Assembly: GCA_024699855.1 (NCBI GenBank) | Contig: JAMPIQ010000001.1 | Span: 10,664,001 to 10,728,000 of the forward strand | Reading direction: 5' to 3' | DNA from: Aphelenchoides besseyi | Lineage: Eukaryota > Nematoda > Chromadorea > Rhabditida > Aphelenchoididae | Length of the DNA: 64,000 nucleotides | Shown here: one piece after another, positions 58,582 to 64,000 of the stretch | Numbering within the stretch: position 1 is the stretch's first letter | Layout: each line of letters begins with the position of its first letter | Notes under the pieces: model-generated | Database searches by the model: none | What the model was told of the DNA's origin: nothing | The model's input: the letters and a program-made list of their open reading frames with translations, nothing else | Made by a program: the position numbers and the translations under genes

Positions 58582-58995
58582 TCAGATACAATATGAAAAT
58601 GAGAGCGCAACTCGACAATCTAGTGTTCCCAAAATAATGTGTGTGCAAAAAGACAATAATAGGTTCCTCGATAAGTTTCTATTGAACAGGTGTTCAACCA
58701 CTCCAACCCGACCATTTGGGTCCTGAAAGTCCAACCCAAAAGTAACGTCCTCATTATTGAAGGCTCTAAGATAATGTCGTTCATAAGCCCCGTTGTTGTG
58801 AGCGTACCGTTCTTGCATCAATGTTCCTTCAACGAATTCGAAGTCTATGTCAGGAATTTTGACGGTGATCCCAAATTGAAACATTGCAGAGCAAAACGCG
58901 CTTATAGTGCCTTCTTACAGCACTGTAAACGTTCTTTCCAAGTGTCGTTCAAACACTTGTACGTCATCGAATTGCTCGATTTGAATGACCTCTGA
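58582..58995 (-). other. Coding-like segment, unassigned
   Basis: The minus-strand frame (FQFGITVKIPDIDFEFVEGT, HYLRAFNNEDVTFGLDF, GVVEHLFNRNLSRNLLL) has regular alternation of hydrophobic residues, as in a beta-rich domain. No start with a signal peptide and no second exon were established. A further stretch (TYKCLNDTWKERLQCC) lies upstream in another frame. It may be part of a decayed gene. Confidence 0.3.
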
Positions 58996-59369
58996 CAATA
59001 AGCGTAAAACATGGACTTGCTGATCGAAAAGCACAACGGCTAGAAATACAAGTTTGCAATTGCCTCTCCAACCTCGTTGGTATCCAGCAAAACAATATCA
59101 GCATTGCACAAGTTAGCTCTTTCGAACACTTGAACAAGACAAATGCGTATGCAGATTACAAGGCTAACTGAGTATTTATGACGTTAATGTCAATTTAGAT
59201 GCTCTGTCAAGCGCGGGAACTTGATCATTGGTCATGGACTTGCTTTACGCTCTGCTACTGAATTGTAGCAAACATTTCAAAGCACAAGACGACTACTTCT
59301 ATCTCCGAAGATCACAAATAAGACTTTGCATTCTTATTCGTTCGAGTAGGTCGGACATAACCACTCGGT
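58996..59369. other. Intergenic
   Basis: No gene recognised. Confidence 0.45.
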
Positions 59370-59990
59370 TCAAGCCGCGTTTTGCCAATCAATTGATGAT
59401 CCCTTTTCTCGTGCTGGAACACGGATTATGAGGTGAAAGTCGAGATGCTCGCTCGTGAAATTTCGCCAACTTTGTGTGTTCGTGACTGTAAGGCAGACAA
59501 CGAGTTGGACAAACTGATGGAAGCAGTTTCCACACATGAGATGGCCACATGGAATGGCACATTGATCAGCGCGACGCGAACAAATCACACACTCGATGAC
59601 TCGGGTGGGGACTTCTGACTTTAACGTCTGAACCAGTCGATTGAAAACTGCTTCGGAATGCAAAACTCACAATTGATTCTACTTTTTCGGATAACTGTGC
59701 GATCTCATTTTTTCCAAGTTGTTGCTTTTGAGGTCGATTGATATGTAACATATGAAATTAAAGTCAAATTGAAGCTTTCCATTGCTCTTACTCACCAATT
59801 TGCTGTTCGGCTCATTCAGCTCCTTTAGCTGCTTGATAAGATACTTCCTGTTGTAGAAGAGCTTGCAAATGTAGCATCTGGTCGAGAACACTTTGCAGAC
59901 CACACAAGCATAGTGGTTTTGTATTGCAATAATTGGAACGAAATGATGTCATTTCGATAGTCGTGGCCAGTGTTATCTGCAAGCCAATTA
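59370..59990 (-). CDS. RING-finger-like protein (exon structure incomplete)
   Basis: The downstream exon reads RVIECVICSRRADQCAIPCG then HLMCGNCFHQFVQL, the first six zinc ligands of a RING finger (C-x2-C, C-x-H-x2-C-x2-C). The last C-P-x-C pair was not found in frame: the sequence continues CLTVTNTQ and later IRVPAR. Upstream are a probable helical segment (NRPQKQQLGKNEIAQLSEKV) and, before it, a second Cys cluster (CVVCKVFSTRCYICKLF) followed by KYLIKQLKELNEPNSKL. That layout suggests a zinc-finger/coil/RING ubiquitin ligase. The start is not determined, and a membrane-like frame near 60040-60110 may belong to it or to another gene. Confidence 0.5.
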
Positions 59991-60728
59991 CTATAAAAAT
60001 TCCAATGGTGTCTCTTCCTATTTGATTGCGATTGTGGCCATTTTCATTGCGTGTCCACAAAGAATAACGAATACTATCGACGTGGTTGCTCCAGCCAAAA
60101 TCGAAACAACATCCAACAAAATTCCGGTGGTTTTGATCAGGAATTAGGCACGTGTGTCCGGTGGAAACTCCAGTTTCATCGGATCCAAATTTGTCGTTTC
60201 GCCTTTTGAAGGTCAAACAGTAGTTGGCGCTTTAACGACTTAACCGAACTGCTAACAAAAATCGTTGGAGTGTTCGTATGTCAATATCTGGAGACAAATG
60301 TCTCGATATTTACTATCAAAAGTGTTCTTCAGTGTTCAAAACAAAATTGGCAGCTCTATAACACGAAGCTGACAAAGAGATGGACGTATTCGAAACGACG
60401 CTATTTCATTGGTAAAATGAACCTTAACTTTGCTTGTGAGTAAACGTATGTTCACCATAAATCAGTAGTGCAAAGATGAATAAGATGTACTACAGCTCTA
60501 TTGCTTTGTTCGTTCAACGTAACAAAATTGCGCATCAAAATCTTTCGCTAAGCTTCCGAACATAAGATATTCGAACGGCTATCAATATTATCATCGGTTA
60601 AAGATTACTGTAATCGTGAGAACAAGCATTAAAAGCGTTCTCTTTTACTGCTTAAATCGCTATATGAATTGGCATTCGATGACAATAAAAACGTGTAATT
60701 CAAACAAGTTTATCCACTTCAACAACAT
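59991..60728. other. Unresolved, mostly intergenic
   Basis: A hydrophobic minus-strand frame (LLDVVSILAGATTSIVFVIL near 60040-60110) could be a membrane exon. It ends at a stop without a donor. The rest (60220-60728) shows no coding signal. Confidence 0.3.
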
Positions 60729-61298
60729 TCACGGCCAATTGACACATTCAGGTCCCGTGTATTCCTGTTCCATGTCCGCGACAACTCCTTCCAAACATTC
60801 ATTCAAGTCGGTACGCGCCAATTCGATAGCCGGAAGCACAGTCGGAGCTACGACGGTTTTGGGCGAATGGCTCCAAATCGTGTCACCGAGTTCGATCTTC
60901 GAGCAAACAAGGTAGTCACGATTGCAGTTGTGACGACTGAAAAGAACTTGGAAGGCCAAGAATTGAGTGCTTACACGTAGAAAAAGACTTTATCGGCATC
61001 ACCACCGAGCCAACTGAGTGCCATGAAGCCGTCGGACTCCTCAACGCCCTTCGCAATGAAACTTCCGTTTCCATCGGTTTTAGTCACGTAGCAGATATCA
61101 TCACGCAGTTGGTCTTCTTCATAAACAGCTATACTCTGAAAATGGTCGTTGAGTGTCTTCAATCTTTCGGCTCACGGCATTGGGGTACGATTGACCGTTG
61201 CAAGTGATTTGTGTTTGGAAATAGAATACATCGGACGTCCCAATCGAAACCCCAACGATCAGCAACGAGATCAAAAAGAGCACACGAATCGAAGTCAT
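60729..61298 (-). CDS. Transthyretin-like family secreted protein
   Basis: Nematode TTL family. Signal peptide MTSIRVLFLISLLIVGVSIG; family features ITCNGQSYPNA, a short acidic strand (YEEDQLRDDICYVTKTDGNG) where the TD..G.F pattern appears, FIAKGVEESDGFMALSWLGG, and RHNCNRDYLVCSKIELGD matching the HxCN...C..K block. The C-terminal extension (LNECLEGVVADMEQEYTGPE) is somewhat longer than usual. Introns at about 61136-61172 and 60932-60971. Stop at 60729-60731. Extracellular; some relatives act in apoptotic-cell bridging or are secreted by parasites, but no specific role can be assigned. Confidence 0.85.
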
Positions 61299-61544
61299 CG
61301 CAGCGAAAAGAAATGAAAGTCGATTCGGAGACTTTCAGGTGGTTTGCATTTTTCTCTCAGGATTAAGCTCCCGAGTTATCCACTTCTCCTCAATCAATCC
61401 ACTTTACTTGAAGGTCCAGTGAAATTGCCAAGTCGATTTTTATCGGCTGGTTTGTTCTGTTCATTGCAAACCAGCTTATGAATAAGGAATAAACTTACCG
61501 TTTATTCATATCAACAGTTCACAGTCATTTACAAGAACAAAAGT

Positions 61545-61969
61545 CTATGGCGGGAGTTCAAAGTTGCAAACGTCCATGTTGCAGAAGTGCCATAGAATAC
61601 GACCACGTTGAACCCAACCTTCCTGCTCCATAGCCACGTAACAACCGCGATGCAACAACGCGCCAACTAAACGACTACCTTTGTTCAATTGATGAGCAGT
61701 AGACTTACGCGAACTGAACATTTGATAGCAACTGTAGAATGGACAGTTCTGAAGTCCTCCCGAGCAATTACTCTCGTAGCTGTAAAGCAATCACGATTAT
61801 TGTGCTCGCATTCACAAACTCACCAAAGACATTTGATTACCGATAAGCCTGGACCCTCCTGTAGAAGACGTTTGCTAGCATGAACGTCGACACTCGTCTC
61901 GTTCTTCACGTACTCTGCCAACACAAACAAACTGGAAATTAGAACTCCGAAAACTGAAAGTAACCGCAT
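61545..61969 (-). CDS. Small secreted cysteine-rich protein (ET-module-like)
   Basis: Signal peptide MRLLSVFGVLISSLFVLAEY, then an N-x-T site (NETS) and a Cys-rich domain (SYESNCSGGLQNCPFYSCYQ, RGCYVAMEQEGWVQRG, HFCNMDVCNFELPP). The GCY... and final C-N-x-D-x-C-N spacing recall the nematode ET module or related Ly-6/uPAR-like folds. Introns at about 61782-61825 and 61707-61740. The upstream frame is open to 62443, but the ATG directly before the signal peptide is preferred. Confidence 0.7.
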
Positions 61970-62681
61970 AATCGCTCTTCGATCAACCGAAATGAAAATG
62001 TTTTCACTTTTAGATAAACTTAAACTTGAGATTATTTGTGATGTTGTGGTTTTTTTGCGGTCTTTGGTTAACTCCAAAACCGAGTAGAAATGATTACTGC
62101 AAACAACTTGGTTATTACACAGACATTTTTTACAGCGAGTAGTTGCTGTGATCAAAAGCCAAAGAAAATAGCGTGACATCTGACAGAGATAAGTTGAGAG
62201 AAGATCGATGCTTGTCGAAATTTGCAGAACATTTATTGAAATCTTATGAATTAATGAGTAGTGTCGTTTAGCACCGAACAGCAACTTCGTGTTCCATCTC
62301 ACAGACCGAACAGTCGAATCGAATTGGTGGAGATTTGGCAGAACGAGCAGCCACTTTACCGCAAACTCCCGAGTACCTCGACTCCTCGTTCTGTTTCTGG
62401 AATAAACTGAGGACTTTGCATTTGAAGTCGTGTGTGATTGCACAACAAATTCGATGGTGACTCAGACATTTCTGTTTGAAGGCGAAAGAGAAACAGATTT
62501 TGGCGCGTCTTTACATCGAACATCTGAGCGAAAGTGCGGACACCACCCGTTGCCATTCGATCGAAGGCAAACGAGTGTTTTGCTTCAAACTGCCGCTGCG
62601 GACCTCCGATTTCATTTTCGTTTTTCTGCGCGTTTTCATTTCGCTGGTCACTGATGAGTGTTCTTTCAGGAACTTCTTGAA
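61970..62681. other. Intergenic, one ambiguous ORF
   Basis: Opposing frames at 62356-62556 (minus) and 62476-62691 (plus; QILARLYIEHLSESADTTRC) look mildly coding. Neither joins to a neighbour. TTCTTTCAG just before 62670 may be an acceptor for an upstream exon of the MATH gene. Confidence 0.3.
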
Positions 62682-64000
62682 ATGTCCTTAGCTTCTGCTA
62701 TGAACGACCCGAACGTTGCGCTTTGGCGCATTGATGATTATACCGAGCAATATCGACAGTCGATAGGCAACGATCAGATGGCAAGCGAACCTTTCGTCTT
62801 CAACCATCCGGCATTTGGAGACATCGGCTTCCATTTGCGTTTTGAACCAAAACAAACCGATGAACCAAGCCCTGCCTATCTCTACATGCAAATCGCAGAT
62901 GCTCCATTCGACTTCTCAATTTCCATGGACTGCGAAATGTGGATTGAATCACTCGAAAAAGAACGCTATGAAGCAGAAGCAGGTAAGTAAAATCTGTTAG
63001 ATTTTATTGATATGTTATCTTCAGTGAGGCGTCCAACATTTCACGCCAACTCGTCGTCTAAAGTTTGGTGGTCATCTTTCACTGCTCAACAAAAATCCGA
63101 GTTCTTCCGCTCGCCGACGATCTTCGTTTGCCATATCCAGTGAAGTCAATGGGCTCGATTTCGAAGAACAGCACGTTGCGCCGTTGGAATATCACTGATT
63201 TCGAATTGCGTGCGGACTCTGCGAAGTTCCAGACTGCTTGGGAAAGCGACGAGTTTACTGTCCCGGAGTTCAAAAACGTTAAATTCACTGTTCAATTTTA
63301 TCCAAAAGGAGTTACAGAAGATTCCAAGGATCGCTGTGACGTCTATTTGAGCGTCAAGGAGTTTGCTGGATATTCAAAAGTACCAGTTCAAGTCGAATTG
63401 TGGATGGAGAACAAGGAAAGTCGATTGTACAAAGCTGGTAAGTTGGTCGTTTTCTCATCATTTGACTTTTTACTTTCAGCATTCGATCACGTGTTCACAA
63501 CTGTTATGGGACATGGACGACCAGCTTACATAGCACTTGTTGATCTTCTTTCGTTTGTTAAAAAAATACCGTTTAACGTTTGTTGCAACGTTCGACCAAT
63601 CATTAGTTCTATGACCATCTGTAAGACGGTTCCCGACCAACAGCCAACTTTTGCGTCCTTCTTCAACAATTCGTTTTTCTCGGACGCTGAAATCCATGTG
63701 AACAAAAAGGTTTTTAAGGTCAGTCATCTTCTGATGCCCTCTAACAATCTTGATGTTCAGGTCAATTGAGCGATCATTTCCGTCAGCTCTCCGGTCTTTC
63801 GTGCGATGTTCGACAAAGAGACCAAAGAACAAAAGAACGGAGTTGTCACAGTCAAAGGTTTTGAAACGGCGATGGTCGAACGGATGCTCATTTACATCTA
63901 CAAGAACGAAGTTGTCAACTTGAATGAGGTTGCTGCTGAGCTCTTAGCTGTTGCCGACTATTATCAGGTCAACACTCTTGTGGTCAGTTTCTATCGTTGA
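62682..64000 (+). pseudogene. MATH-MATH-BTB gene, apparently broken, 3' partial
   Basis: BATH-type protein; relatives are substrate adaptors for CUL-3 ubiquitin ligases. MATH1: NVALWRIDDYTEQYRQSI, FNHPAFGDIGFHLRFEP, then after an intron at 62987-63025 VWWSSFTAQQKSEFF and IFVCHIQ. That frame meets TGA at 63140, and MATH2 (LRRWNITDFELRADS, VPEFKNVKFTVQFYPKG) opens in another frame from ATG 63149. MATH2 continues past an intron at about 63439-63479. BTB begins FFSDAEIHVNKKVFK. After an intron at about 63720-63761 an in-frame TGA (63768-63770) precedes AIISVSSPVFRAMF, where members normally have a basic or polar residue. The frame then runs to the window end (VADYYQVNTL). Two lesions suggest a pseudogene, or two adjacent genes plus an error. 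Confidence 0.65.

Noticed and set aside
61820..62443. 207-codon open frame upstream of the small secreted Cys-rich protein
   Set aside because: The signal peptide at its internal ATG (61969) marks the real start; the upstream part looks like untranslated or promoter sequence.

Overview
The window reads as nuclear DNA of a nematode. Genes are broken into small exons by introns of about 35-50 bases with GT donors and TTTCAG/TTTTAG-type acceptors. Several families are typical of or restricted to nematodes: a ground-like protein, a transthyretin-like protein, a serpentine (Str-type) receptor, an NRF-6/OAC-type acyltransferase, a KIN-15/OLD-1-like receptor kinase and MATH/BTB genes. The species cannot be fixed from sequence alone. 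Exon joins below were worked out by eye from frame, splice signals and family conservation; boundaries of the less familiar genes are approximate.

0-10 kb: a 5'-truncated otopetrin proton channel, tRNA-Asp, tRNA-Gln, a small membrane protein, a dispersed repeat with Pol III-like boxes, a doubtful coding patch, tRNA-Lys, a mucin-like secreted protein and ferritin. 10-24 kb: a coiled-coil protein with a SUMO-interaction motif, alanine aminotransferase, a DCUN1/DCN1-like neddylation factor, a 428-bp MITE with an 8-bp target duplication, BTB and other gene remnants, tRNA-Glu, a membrane-anchored surface protein, a chemoreceptor-like 7TM protein and the succinate dehydrogenase iron-sulfur subunit.

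24-37 kb: a divergent alpha-tubulin with a GC-AG intron, a three-PDZ scaffold, a four-helix membrane protein, a receptor tyrosine kinase and a ground-like protein. 36.8-58 kb: bounded by two inverted copies of a 693-bp segment that each carry a tRNA-Asn. Between them lie cytochrome b5, a solo MATH protein, a catalytically dead aspartyl-protease-like protein, the second member of the surface family seen at 19 kb, a frame-broken HMG box, two members of an unfamiliar type I membrane family (47.8-49.2 and 54.1-55.5 kb), a coiled-coil membrane protein and the acyltransferase.

58-64 kb: a RING-like gene, two small secreted proteins (transthyretin-like and cysteine-rich) and a MATH-MATH-BTB gene that appears broken and runs to the window end.

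No operon or single pathway joins these genes. Housekeeping genes (ferritin, ALT, SDHB, tubulin, cytochrome b5) are interspersed with fast-evolving secreted, membrane and MATH/BTB genes and with remnants and repeats. The most unusual observations are an acyltransferase intron carrying an inverted copy of the exon next to it, the inverted tRNA-bearing duplication, and the two unfamiliar cell-surface families.
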